In this document: one piece after another, positions 8,542 through 16,696 of the stretch
How positions within the stretch are numbered: position 1 is the first letter of the stretch
How the letters are laid out: each line of letters starts with the position of its first letter
Assembly (NCBI RefSeq): GCF_900111255.1
Contig: NZ_FOGP01000001.1
Span: 98,894 to 162,893, forward strand
Reading direction: 5' to 3'
Length of the DNA: 64,000 nt
Source of the DNA: Parafannyhessea umbonata
GTDB taxonomy: Bacteria > Actinomycetota > Coriobacteriia > Coriobacteriales > Atopobiaceae
The notes under the pieces: model-generated
What the model was told of the DNA's origin: nothing
The model's database searches: none
Seen by the model: only the letters and a program-made list of their open reading frames with translations
Translations under genes and position numbers: made by a program

Positions 8542-8672
8542 GTCGCTAGCACTTCTCTCCCATTAAAATGTTCGCCATTCGTCGAAAGGAAGAATGATTT
8601 AGTGGCAAGAGAATGGGTATGAGAAGAACGCGCAGCTCCTAACGGAGGAAAACGCGAGTTTAGGAGGAACCT

Positions 8673-9257
8673 ATGGTAGACATCAAGATCTCAGGGCGTA
8701 AGGTCTCGGTTACCGATTCCATGCGCGAGCATGTGAACGAGAAGATCGGCGAAGCCCTTAAGGTATTTGACATCAAGCCTATGTCCTGCGACGTGGTTCT
8801 GCGTGTTGACAGAAAGCGCACTGATCCCGACCGCAAGAAGTGCGAGGTCACCGTCTACGTTCGCGACAATGTCGTTCGCGTCGAGGCCTCCGACAACGAC
8901 ATGTACGGCGCAATCGACACCGCCGCCATCAAGGTCAGTCGCCAGCTCCGCAAGTACAAGACGCGCATCATCGACCACAAGCACCACTCCGCTCGCGAGG
9001 ACGTCAGAATCTCCCTTGAGCCCGTCGCGGACCTGGCCGAGCTGATTGACGACGAGGACGACGCCCTCGTCCGCGAGAAGTTCGTCGACCTCAGGCCCAT
9101 GAGCGAGGAGGAGGCCCTGGTCCAGACCGACCTGCTCGGTCACGATTTCTATGTTTTCGAAAATGCGGCCACTGGTCTCATCAACGTAATCTATCACCGT
9201 CATAATGGGGGTTACGGAATCATCAAGCCCAAGTTCGAGTTCGAGGACGAGGCTTAA
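8673..9257 (+). CDS. hpf: Ribosome hibernation promoting factor, long form
   Basis: This protein (also called RaiA) binds the 30S decoding region and, in the long form, dimerises 70S ribosomes into inactive 100S particles in stationary phase. Residues 1-105 form the S30AE domain (MVDIKISGRKVSVTDSMRE at the start, basic VSRQLRKYKTRIIDHKHH at its end). Residues 130-190 are the long-form C-terminal domain, with FVDLRPMSEEEALVQTDLL and the conserved FYVFENAATGLINVIYHR. The length of 194 is normal for the long type. A strong AGGAGG precedes the start. It lies one gene downstream of the candidate raiA RNA. Confidence 0.96.
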   Translation: MVDIKISGRKVSVTDSMREHVNEKIGEALKVFDIKPMSCDVVLRVDRKRTDPDRKKCEVTVYVRDNVVRVEASDNDMYGAIDTAAIKVSRQLRKYKTRIIDHKHHSAREDVRISLEPVADLAELIDDEDDALVREKFVDLRPMSEEEALVQTDLLGHDFYVFENAATGLINVIYHRHNGGYGIIKPKFEFEDEA

Positions 9258-9276
9258 AGCACATTAAGGACAGTTA

Positions 9277-10290
9277 ATGGGTCAAGGCAATCCCACAACT
9301 GATGAGTCTCAGGTTTCGGCCGGCGCCAGTGGCGCCGGCCGCGCCTATCATCAGAAGAGCAATGTAAAGATCATCGTCGACTCCACCGCTGACTACGCCC
9401 CCGAGGTCGTTCGTCAGCTCGGCGTCGAGGTCATCCCGTTCACCTACGTCACGCCCGAGGGCGAGAAGGTGGACGACATGTGGCAGACGTCCGATCCGCA
9501 TGAGTTCTACGAGCACATGCGCAAGAACCCGGACGAGCACTACACCACCTGCGCCGTCACTCCCGGTCGCTACTTCGACGTGTTCGAGCGTGCGGCCAAG
9601 GAGGGCGTCCCGACCATCTACATGGGCCTTACCGAGGGACTTTCCTCCTCCATCAACTCGGCGCGCCAGGCTGCGGAGATGATCCGCGAGAAGTACCCGG
9701 ACTTTGAGATCTACGTTCTGGACAACAAGGTTGACTCCGCCGCCGGCGAGCTTCTGGCGATTGAGGTCGTCCACCAGGCCGAGAGCGGCCTTTCCGCGCG
9801 GGAGCTGTTCGAGTGGGCGGAGGACGCCCGCAACTTCATCCACGGCTACTTCACCCTGGACAGCTTCGACGCGCTCGCGGCGGGCGGGCGCATTCCTCCC
9901 GCGGCGGCGACCGTGGGCGGCAAGCTCGACATCAAGCCCGAGCTCTCGTACGACCTCAACGGCGCGCTGACGCTGCGTGGCATGTGCCGCGGCCGCAAGA
10001 AGGCGCTCAAGGCCATCATGCAGGACTTCCGCGACAACTACGCTCATGACCCCTCGCTTCCCCTTGCCATCGTCTCGACGGATGCCGAGAAGGACGCGGA
10101 CTGGCTTGAGCGCGAGGTCCGCAAGGAGAAGGGCTGCGAGGACGTTGCAATCATCCGCAGCACCGTTTCGCCCATCCTGGGCTCCCACGTGGGCCCCGGC
10201 ATGGTCGCCCTCGTGTTCTGGGGCGTCGACCGTCGCGAGAAGATCTCTCTGACCGACCGCATCGCCCGCAAGGTCAAGCGCGGCGAGTAG
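9277..10290 (+). CDS. DegV family protein (fatty acid-binding)
   Basis: DegV/FakB-type proteins bind a single fatty acid and can present it to a fatty acid kinase. The sequence has the family start KIIVDSTADYAPE, the fatty-acid-binding region TCAVTPGRYFDVFERA and YMGLTEGLSSSINSARQAA, then LAAGGRIPPAAATVGGKLDIKP and the C-terminal SPILGSHVGPGMVALVFWG. A non-conserved leader of about 30 residues, rich in Gly/Ser, precedes the domain. It starts 19 bases after hpf, with AAGGA before the ATG, and is probably co-transcribed with it and with the dehydrogenase that follows. Confidence 0.92.
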   Translation: MGQGNPTTDESQVSAGASGAGRAYHQKSNVKIIVDSTADYAPEVVRQLGVEVIPFTYVTPEGEKVDDMWQTSDPHEFYEHMRKNPDEHYTTCAVTPGRYFDVFERAAKEGVPTIYMGLTEGLSSSINSARQAAEMIREKYPDFEIYVLDNKVDSAAGELLAIEVVHQAESGLSARELFEWAEDARNFIHGYFTLDSFDALAAGGRIPPAAATVGGKLDIKPELSYDLNGALTLRGMCRGRKKALKAIMQDFRDNYAHDPSLPLAIVSTDAEKDADWLEREVRKEKGCEDVAIIRSTVSPILGSHVGPGMVALVFWGVDRREKISLTDRIARKVKRGE

Positions 10291-10318
10291 CGCGACTAGC
10301 AGAAAAGGACTTGATCTT

Positions 10319-11302
10319 ATGGCAGTAGTGCGCGTGCATGACGTTGCGTTCATCGGCACCGGCATCATGGGTGCCCCCATCTGCGAGCACATCATGGAGG
10401 CCGGCTATTCGCTGACCGTCTACAACCGAAGCAAGGAGAGGGCCGAGCATCTCATCGAGAAGGGTGCCGCGTGGGCCGATTCTCCCGCGGCGGCTGCGGC
10501 CAAGGCCGACGTCGTCTTCACCATGCTAGGCTTTCCCGATGACGTCGAGGAGGTCTACTTCGGCAAGAACGGCCTGCTCGAGGGCAGCAAGAAGGGCGCG
10601 TGGCTCGTCGACCTGACCACCAGCGCGCCCGAGCTTGCACGTGAGCTCCATGACGCGGCCGAGGTCATGGACAAGCACTCGTTCGACTGCCCCGTCACCG
10701 GCGGCCAGTCGGGTGCACAGGACGGCACGCTGACCCTCATGGTCGGCGCCGACGAGCAGACGACGGCGATCCTCAGGCCTTTGCTCGAGTCCTTCTCGTC
10801 CAAGATCTACTACTTCGGCAAGGCTGGCGACGGCCAGGCGGCCAAGCTCTGCAACCAGGTCTCCCTGGCCTCCTGTATGGTCGGCTACGCCGACGCGCTT
10901 GCGCTGGCGAAGCAGTCCGGCCTTGACCTTGACCAGATCGTCGACGTGATGTGCGACGGCATGGGCGGCTCGGTGGCGATGGAGCGCCTGGCGCCCAAGT
11001 CCGTGGAGGGCGACTTCCGACCGGGCTTCCTGTCCGAGCACATGCGCAAGGACATCGCGCTCGCGCTGCGCCACGCCGAGGACCTCGACCTGAAGCTCCC
11101 CGGCGCAGAGACCGCGTTCAACCTGTATGACGTGCTGTGCCAGATCGGCGGAAAGCGTCTGGGCACCCAGGCCATCTCCGTCCTCTACGAGGACGAGGCC
11201 GAGGCGGCCGCGGCGGGGCTTGACTGGTCCCTTATCGAGCCTGCGGCCGATGACGCGCACGAGCACCACCACTGTCACCATCACCATCACGGGGAGGAGT
11301 AG
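10319..11302 (+). CDS. NAD(P)-dependent beta-hydroxyacid dehydrogenase with His-rich tail
   Basis: This is a member of the 3-hydroxyisobutyrate dehydrogenase/tartronate semialdehyde reductase family, a cytoplasmic oxidoreductase acting on a small beta-hydroxyacid. The N-terminal Rossmann motif is GTGIMGAP, followed by VTGGQSGAQDGTLTLMVGA (substrate-binding loop) and the catalytic Lys region GDGQAAKLCNQ. The C terminus is unusual: the last 17 residues read DDAHEHHHCHHHHHGEE, ten residues being His, plus a Cys. This could bind Ni, Zn or Cu. Exact substrate is unknown. The gene is followed after two bases by a small membrane protein gene. Confidence 0.88.
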   Translation: MAVVRVHDVAFIGTGIMGAPICEHIMEAGYSLTVYNRSKERAEHLIEKGAAWADSPAAAAAKADVVFTMLGFPDDVEEVYFGKNGLLEGSKKGAWLVDLTTSAPELARELHDAAEVMDKHSFDCPVTGGQSGAQDGTLTLMVGADEQTTAILRPLLESFSSKIYYFGKAGDGQAAKLCNQVSLASCMVGYADALALAKQSGLDLDQIVDVMCDGMGGSVAMERLAPKSVEGDFRPGFLSEHMRKDIALALRHAEDLDLKLPGAETAFNLYDVLCQIGGKRLGTQAISVLYEDEAEAAAAGLDWSLIEPAADDAHEHHHCHHHHHGEE

Positions 11303-11304
11303 AC

Positions 11305-11733
11305 TTGGTCGCTTTCTCGATGGCAATCGTCGCAATTCTCCTCTTGCTCTTTGGCATCATCCTTGGCGTGCGAATTGGTGGCGAGCTGGCTCGCTCGTGC
11401 GTGACCAAGAAGGAATATTGGACTGCCAACCTCAAGATCATTGGGGTTGGCGTCGTTGTATCTGCAATCGTCTCCGCAACGGGCTGGATCATGCTCGCGG
11501 GCATTCCCGTTGGTGGCATGGCTGGGGCCATCGCGGCGCTCAAGATGGACTTCGGCGAGAGCGTCGGTCCCTGGAAGTTCCACGACACCTTCTTCAGGGT
11601 CAACAAGGACCAGGTCAGGCGCGCGGGCAACGCCAACGCCGAAGCCGTTCGCCGCGCGCGTCGCGACGGCACTCCCGAGCCTGAGATCATCAGCGTCCAA
11701 GATGATGCGGATGACGCGAACAAAGGAGAATAG
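11305..11733 (+). CDS. Small membrane protein, two transmembrane helices
   Basis: I do not recognise this 142-residue protein. The N terminus is a hydrophobic helix (AIVAILLLLFGIILGV) ending in a Gly/Arg turn. A second helix at about residues 46-72 is rich in Gly and Val. The remaining 60 residues are soluble, basic then acidic (VRRARRDGTPEPEI, DDADDANKGE). It starts with TTG at 11305 behind GGAGGAG. It sits between the dehydrogenase and the NYN-domain gene with gaps of a few bases, so it is probably in one transcript with both. The topology suggests the tail is cytoplasmic, but this is an inference. Confidence 0.75.
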   Translation: MVAFSMAIVAILLLLFGIILGVRIGGELARSCVTKKEYWTANLKIIGVGVVVSAIVSATGWIMLAGIPVGGMAGAIAALKMDFGESVGPWKFHDTFFRVNKDQVRRAGNANAEAVRRARRDGTPEPEIISVQDDADDANKGE

Positions 11734-11742
11734 GAGGGGCGC

Positions 11743-12519
11743 ATGAGCGAGAACAGCCAAAGCTCCCTTGCGGTCCTAATTGACTATGAGAACCTTGCCC
11801 TGGGAACGGGCAAGAGGAAGAGGAACGGCCACCAGGAGCCTGGTCCCAGGCCGGACGTGAAGCGCATCCTCGAGCGTCTGGTTGACAAGGGGAGGATCGC
11901 CGCGAAGCGCGCGTATTGCGACTGGCAGCGCTTCGATGACGCCATCACGCCCCTGCACGAGCTCGGAATCGAGCTAATCGAGATCCCCGACAGGGCGTTT
12001 ACCGGCAAGAACTCGGCCGACATCCGCCTCTCGGTCGACGCGATGGAGATGGCGCTCACAAAGGAGCACATCGACACCTTCGCGATTCTCTCGGGGGACT
12101 CGGACTTCTCGCCGCTCGTTGCCAAGCTCAAGGAGTTTGGCAAGACGGTCATCGGCGTGGGCATGAAGCAGGCCACGAGCTCGCTTCTGACCGAGGTCTG
12201 CGACGAGTTCATCTTCTACGAGGACATCGTTTCCGCCGGCGGCGTGCCGGACTTCTCGCCCAAGGTGTCCAAGGACAAGCACCCTTGCTACAAGCTCCTG
12301 TTCGAGACTATTGACGCCCTCCAGGGCGAGAGCGACTCCGCGATCCTGGCATCGCGCCTGAAGGACACCATGAAGCGCAAGCGTCCGCAGTTCAGCGAGA
12401 GGAGCTATGGCTACCGCTCGTTCTCGATGCTCCTGCGCGAGGCATCCAAGCTTGGTTTTATCGACATCCACCAGGACCCCAAGAGCGGAACCGTCATGGT
12501 GGACGGTTTCTGCGAATAG
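11743..12519 (+). CDS. NYN domain protein with OST-HTH/LOTUS domain
   Basis: The N-terminal half is a NYN (LabA-like PIN-fold) domain: LAVLIDYENLAL holds the first Asp, AYCDWQRF follows, and ILSGDSDFSPLVAKLKEFGKTVIGVG contains the acidic pair of the presumed nuclease site. The C-terminal 90 residues look like an OST-HTH/LOTUS RNA-binding domain (RPQFSERSYGYRSFSMLLREA). Proteins with this pair of domains are thought to be RNases or RNA regulators. It begins nine bases after the small membrane protein and is followed by a HEAT-like protein gene, suggesting a three- or four-gene unit. Confidence 0.9.
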   Translation: MSENSQSSLAVLIDYENLALGTGKRKRNGHQEPGPRPDVKRILERLVDKGRIAAKRAYCDWQRFDDAITPLHELGIELIEIPDRAFTGKNSADIRLSVDAMEMALTKEHIDTFAILSGDSDFSPLVAKLKEFGKTVIGVGMKQATSSLLTEVCDEFIFYEDIVSAGGVPDFSPKVSKDKHPCYKLLFETIDALQGESDSAILASRLKDTMKRKRPQFSERSYGYRSFSMLLREASKLGFIDIHQDPKSGTVMVDGFCE

Positions 12520-12537
12520 CACTGAGAAAGGAACGAC

Positions 12538-13113
12538 ATGGCAGAAGACAGCAACAGGGAAGAGCAGGCGCTCTCCGCGCTTATGGACCAGCTTGCGGGC
12601 TCCAACCGCCGTCGTCGCCAGGAGGCGGCGCGACTTGTCGCGGCGATTGCCGCGGCCAGCCCCGACCAGCTTCTTGACTACACCGACGATCTGCTCGAGG
12701 CGCTCGAGCGTCCCGAGGCCCAGACCCGTTGGCAGGTGCTCGACACCCTCACTCTCATGGCTGCGGTAGACAGCGACAAGGTCGCGGAGGCCTTCGACGG
12801 TGCGGAGGCATCGCTGTTTGACGACAGCTCCGCCGCGGTGCGCCTGTCTGCCTTCAAGTTCCTCGCGCGCCTTGGTGCCTCCTCGCCCGAGAACGCGGAC
12901 AAGGTCTGGCCGCTGCTCGACGAGGCGATTCAGTGCTACCACGGCGACCCCGAGTACCACGACATGCTCGTGGCGCTCCTGGACTTCGCCAAGGGCTCCA
13001 TCTCGCCCGCCGTGGCCTCGGCGCTCCGCGACCGCGTCGCATTCGACGCGGAGAACGGACACGGATACGTCAAGGGCTTCTCCGCGGAGATTATCGCGGC
13101 CCTCGCGGAGTAG
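12538..13113 (+). CDS. HEAT-repeat-like helical protein
   Basis: This 191-residue protein is almost entirely alpha-helical, with repeated helix pairs such as RRRQEAARLVAAIAAASPDQL, TRWQVLDTLTLMAAVDSDKV and AAVRLSAFKFLARLGASSPENA. These resemble HEAT/ARM repeats, which make protein-protein interfaces. It is acidic overall and has no signal peptide or membrane helix. A GAAAGGAACGAC site precedes the ATG. Its position directly after the NYN/LOTUS gene suggests a partner or scaffold for that protein, which is an inference from context only. Confidence 0.75.
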   Translation: MAEDSNREEQALSALMDQLAGSNRRRRQEAARLVAAIAAASPDQLLDYTDDLLEALERPEAQTRWQVLDTLTLMAAVDSDKVAEAFDGAEASLFDDSSAAVRLSAFKFLARLGASSPENADKVWPLLDEAIQCYHGDPEYHDMLVALLDFAKGSISPAVASALRDRVAFDAENGHGYVKGFSAEIIAALAE

Positions 13114-13278
13114 CGTCTGGCCGTCGGGGTAGGTTCAGAACCTGTTAAGCGATGACCGTTCCTCGTGGCACTTACCGCCGCGCAGGTCGTGCCCGCATCG
13201 TTTGTAGTAGCATTTTTTCAGCATGTGTTAGTGAGTAAGCGTATGTCTTGCAGGGCAGGACATTTGGAGGTAGGTATC

Positions 13279-14364
13279 ATGGCGGAGCCCAACACTCCCG
13301 ATAACGACGAGCTCGAGACGAACGAGGTCGAGACCGTCGACCAGGACGCTTCTATCGATGAGAAGGACGAGCAGTCCTCCGTCGAGGCTGATTCGACCAA
13401 GGAGGAGTCGCCTTCCAAGAAGGATGATGACTCCAAGAAGGATCAGCCCAAGAAGAAGGAGAAGAGGAGCAAGAAGAACCGCGAGCGCAAGCAGGCCGAG
13501 GCCTCGAAGTCCAAGCCCAAGCCGGTCAAGATGCGCTCCGGCCTCTCCACGCCTATCTGGGTCGTCATCGCCCTGGTCTGCGCCATCGCGGGTGGGCTCA
13601 TCGGCCACTTTGCGTTTGGCGGCGGCTCGGGTTCCGCGCTGAGCGGCAGGACCTCCGTCTCCGAGGGTGAGCTCGACACCACCATCGCAACCTACACCTA
13701 CAACGGCCAGACCACCTCGGTCTCCATTCGCGACGTCATCAATGCCTCCTCCACGCTCGAGGCCTCCAAAAACGATGATGGAACGTACAAGATTCCCTCG
13801 GCCGACAACGCGCTCTCCTACGTCCGCAACGAGATCGTGATGAAGGAGGCCGAGAACCGCGGCATCAACGTTTCTGACGACGACGTCGCGGCCTACGCCG
13901 AGGAGACCCTTGGCTCCAGCGACTTCGACAGCATCGCGTCCAGCTACAACATGGACTCCGATACCGTCAAGAGCCTCATCAGGGACTCCGCCACGATGAA
14001 GGCCCTTCGCGACCAGGTGGTCACCACGCAGAGCGCCACTGCGCCTACCGCTCCCACGCAGCCCGCTGACGGCAACACCGAGGCCACGTCTGCCGATTAC
14101 GCCAAGTACATCATCGATCTCGCCGGCGACGAGTGGGATGCCCAGAACAACACCTGGAAGTCGACGGACGGCGTCTACGCCTCCGCGCTCTCGAGTTACA
14201 CGATCACCAACGACTCCGCGTCCTACGCTGCCGCACAGGCCGCCTACTATGTTGCCTACCAGCAGTACTCCACGACGCAGTCTGCCGTTTCCAGCGAGTG
14301 GACCGACTTCGTCAACGGCCTCCTCTGCAACGGCAACGTCACGCTCTCCTCGCTCGTTGCCTAG
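13279..14364 (+). CDS. Membrane-anchored SurA/PpiC-like chaperone domain protein
   Basis: Residues 1-85 are highly charged and Lys/Glu-rich (KKDDDSKKDQPKKKEKRSKKN), so they are likely cytoplasmic and disordered. A single membrane helix follows (PIWVVIALVCAIAGGLIGHFAF), then an extracytoplasmic domain. Its sequence (DNALSYVRNEIVMKEAENRGINVSDDDV) is typical of the SurA N-terminal chaperone domain of peptidyl-prolyl isomerases. No catalytic PpiC core is evident, so this may be a chaperone-only protein. I start at ATG 13279 behind GGAGGTAGG; the longer upstream frame lacks a site. A terminator follows at 14398. Confidence 0.75.
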   Translation: MAEPNTPDNDELETNEVETVDQDASIDEKDEQSSVEADSTKEESPSKKDDDSKKDQPKKKEKRSKKNRERKQAEASKSKPKPVKMRSGLSTPIWVVIALVCAIAGGLIGHFAFGGGSGSALSGRTSVSEGELDTTIATYTYNGQTTSVSIRDVINASSTLEASKNDDGTYKIPSADNALSYVRNEIVMKEAENRGINVSDDDVAAYAEETLGSSDFDSIASSYNMDSDTVKSLIRDSATMKALRDQVVTTQSATAPTAPTQPADGNTEATSADYAKYIIDLAGDEWDAQNNTWKSTDGVYASALSSYTITNDSASYAAAQAAYYVAYQQYSTTQSAVSSEWTDFVNGLLCNGNVTLSSLVA

Positions 14365-14397
14365 GCAATGGCCTGAGCGATAACCGGTGCCTATCAT

Positions 14398-14426
14398 GGG
14401 GCGGGACCACGTGTCCCGCCCCTTTT
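14398..14426 (+). terminator. Rho-independent terminator
   Basis: GGGGCGGGAC (14398-14407) pairs with GTCCCGCCCC (14413-14422), followed by TTTT. It ends the transcript of the SurA-like gene. Confidence 0.85.
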
Positions 14427-14446
14427 CTTACGTGTGGAGGTAGCCA

Positions 14447-15637
14447 ATGCGAGTGATTGTCAGCGAGTGCCTGCGAGGAACGGCGTGTCGCTACGATGGG
14501 GGAGCCAAGCCGGTCGATGCCGTGCAGGAGCTATGTCAGAAGGTGGACGTGGTCGGCGTCTGCCCCGAGCTTGCCAGCGGCCTTCCCGTGCCGCGACCGC
14601 CCGCGGAGCAGCGTGACGGGCGCGTGTGGCTCAAGGGTGGCACCGACGTCACACGGGAGTTCGAGGCTGGATCCCAGAGGTCGCTCCTCAAGGCTCGGGC
14701 CTCTGGCGCCCGACTTGCCGTCCTCAAGGCGAAAAGTCCCTCGTGCGGGGTACATGTCATCTACGATGGGACCTATACAGGACAGTTGACCAAGGGGGAG
14801 GGTGTCTTTGCCCGTCTCCTTGAGAATGAGGGGGTCTGCGTGGTAACCGAGGACATCGTTAAGAGCTGCAAGCCTTCCGTCGAGCATCCTATTGCCATCG
14901 TGCTGGGAACGGGATTGGGACAGCTGGCCTCTCTGGTCAAGCCCGTGCGCCGCATTGACTATCATGACATCAAGGGCTTCCCGCGGGATGCGCGACCGGT
15001 TCCCGGGCACAAGTTCGAGGCGACCATAGGCACCATCGACGACGTTCCCGTAGTGGTTTATCCTGGGCGCCCTCACCTTTACCAAGGCTACTCTGCTTCC
15101 GAGGTCACGTCCCTGGTGCGTCACGCGCATTCGCTCGGCTGCAGGGACATCATCTTCAGCTGCGCAACGGGCTACATCGCCGGGAACGCCAAGGCGGGCC
15201 TCGGAATCCTGGCCGACCAGATCAACCTCACGGGCGTCAATCCCCTTGCGGACTGGGACGAGGTCCGAGAGGTCGACAGCCCCTTCGTCGACATGACGGA
15301 TGCCTATGCGCCCTATCTGCGCGCTGTCGCGCGAGGCGTTGCGGACGATCTGGGGATAGAGATCGACGAGGGCGTCTATTGTGGCGTGCTTGGACCGACG
15401 TTCGAGACCAAGGCAGAGGCCAACATGATGCGCGTGATGGGTGTCTCGTACGTCGGCATGTCGACGGCGAACGAGGTCATCATGGCTCGCGCGTTGGGCA
15501 TGAACGTGCTTGGCCTGACCCTGGCCGCCAACGAGAGCGGTGCCGACACGGTCACTCACGAGGAGGTCCTTCAGAAGGCCGCCGCAAAGGCGGATGACTT
15601 CGAGCGGCTAGTCCGGGGTATCATCCACATGCTGTAG
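14447..15637 (+). CDS. DUF523 (TudS-like)/purine nucleoside phosphorylase fusion
   Basis: Two domains are fused in frame. Residues 1-140 are DUF523, the family that includes the [4Fe-4S] thiouracil desulfidase TudS. The Cys residues expected for the cluster are present: SEC8LRG (with C14), VC39PEL and SPSC100G. Residues 146-396 are a trimeric-type purine nucleoside phosphorylase: VLGTGLG (phosphate loop), PGHKFE, YPGRPHLYQGY, GVLGPTFETKAEANMM and VGMSTANEVIMARALGM. PNP splits purine nucleosides with phosphate to base and ribose 1-phosphate. The fusion suggests salvage of thiolated nucleosides: phosphorolysis plus removal of sulfur. GGAGGTAGCCA precedes the ATG, and there is no stop or new start between the domains. 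The joint function is an inference. Confidence 0.88.
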   Translation: MRVIVSECLRGTACRYDGGAKPVDAVQELCQKVDVVGVCPELASGLPVPRPPAEQRDGRVWLKGGTDVTREFEAGSQRSLLKARASGARLAVLKAKSPSCGVHVIYDGTYTGQLTKGEGVFARLLENEGVCVVTEDIVKSCKPSVEHPIAIVLGTGLGQLASLVKPVRRIDYHDIKGFPRDARPVPGHKFEATIGTIDDVPVVVYPGRPHLYQGYSASEVTSLVRHAHSLGCRDIIFSCATGYIAGNAKAGLGILADQINLTGVNPLADWDEVREVDSPFVDMTDAYAPYLRAVARGVADDLGIEIDEGVYCGVLGPTFETKAEANMMRVMGVSYVGMSTANEVIMARALGMNVLGLTLAANESGADTVTHEEVLQKAAAKADDFERLVRGIIHML

Positions 15638-15783
15638 GGAACGGCTGCGCCGTACTTGCGATCGAGCCAATCGCAGGAGTCCGAGCGGCGTATGTGGAAG
15701 ATATTAAAGAAGATGCCAACTTTTGCTTGAGTGAGGGAACGACTTCGATTAATATCTATTCCGCTGCGCAAGCAGTTGGAGTC

Positions 15784-15859
15784 GCCAGCATAGCTCAGTT
15801 GGTAGAGCACCGCTCTCGTAAAGCGGGGGTCATCAGTTCAAGTCTGATTGCTGGCTCCA
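15784..15859 (+). tRNA. tRNA-Thr (anticodon CGT)
   Basis: The acceptor stem is GCCAGCA/TGCTGGC, the D arm GCTCAGTTGGTAGAGC, the anticodon stem CCGCT/AGCGG with loop CTCGTAA (anticodon CGT), and the T arm ATCAG/CTGAT around TTCAAGT. The CCA end (15857-15859) is encoded. A strong terminator follows at once. Confidence 0.95.
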
Positions 15860-15870
15860 GTGTTGACCTC

Positions 15871-15902
15871 AGGCCGGGACACATCGTGTCCCGGCCTTTT
15901 TC
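15871..15902 (+). terminator. Rho-independent terminator after tRNA-Thr
   Basis: AGGCCGGGACAC (15871-15882) pairs with GTGTCCCGGCCT (15886-15897) around the loop ATC and runs into TTTTTC. Confidence 0.9.
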
Positions 15903-16158
15903 TTTGCGAGCGAGCACGATTCCTGTCGACCGTATCAGGCATGCGTCGTGCGGGCAATCGCTGCGCCCCTGGTCAGTTTGCGAGTCCGAGCGCATAACGA
16001 CTTGATATGGTGCTCCTCTATTAACGGCCCATGCGACATGAGGACATGAGGCCGAAACGCGCGCATCCCAACATAAAAAACAAGCATCACGACATGACGT
16101 ATGGCACCTGGTCGTGATGGAACAAATTGTCAGGATTTGCTTGCGAGGAGGTCGTCAT
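15903..16158. other. Intergenic leader with one long hairpin
   Basis: No gene is seen in this gap. CATCACGAC (16085-16093) and GTCGTGATG (16111-16119) form a perfect 9-bp stem with a 17-base loop, 40 bases before the transporter remnant. It could be part of a former riboswitch or an operator of the lost ECF transporter. I could not match it to a known class. Confidence 0.4.
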
Positions 16159-16598
16159 ATGGGCAGCGCAGCAGTTGGAATGGGCGGAACCATTCCCACG
16201 GAAGACAAGAAGAGCGTCTGGGTGATGGAGAAGGGCGAGGTTCGCAAGCCCGGGCTCGCACATTTCGTCATGATGGCCCTCTTCTCTGGCGTCGGCGTCG
16301 TGGTCGGTGCGTTTGGAAGCATGGCGGTGTCGCTTGGTCCCGTCTCGGCGTTCTGGCCCGGACAGGCGATCCAGAGCGTGGGAACCATTTTGCCCAGTAC
16401 GCGAGCAGGATTATCGTCATGAAGCGTGGGGCAATCTTGATGAGCGGAACGCCAGCCGAGGTGTTCTCGAGACCGGACCTGCTGATGGAGGGGTTCGTAA
16501 AGCCGCCTCTGGCCACCCGGGTCGCCCAGGCTCTTGATCCTTCGGGGGCGAAGGGCGCCGTTATCAACTACGAGGGCCTTCTTTCGGCATTCGCATGA
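16159..16598 (+). pseudogene. ECF transporter remnant: S-component start joined to EcfA end
   Basis: The 5' part starts at ATG 16159 behind GAGGAGGTCGTC. It encodes a short soluble leader and the first hydrophobic helices of what looks like an ECF substrate-binding membrane component (GLAHFVMMALFSGVGVVVGAF, then GPVSAFWPGQAIQSVGTI). Near 16385 the reading frame changes. The sequence becomes the C-terminal part of an ABC ATPase of the EcfA type (HFAQYASRIIVMKRGAIL, SGTPAEVFSRPDLL, KPPLATRVAQAL). The S-component middle, any T component and the ATPase core (Walker motifs) are missing. I infer one large internal deletion that fused the first and last genes of an ECF operon. The vitamin or metal it carried cannot be told. 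Confidence 0.7.
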
Positions 16599-16696
16599 CA
16601 CGGGGGTAGTCCTCTTGGCGCACCGGAGGTACTCTTCGTCGATTTGACGTGGACTTTTTTTGTTCTGCAGTAACCTAATCTTTTCGGAAATGAAAC

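Noticed and set aside
16040-16100. preQ1-I riboswitch suggested by an ATAAAAAAC tract
   Set aside because: No matching stem-loop with the required CCUC/GAGG partner precedes the A-rich tail.
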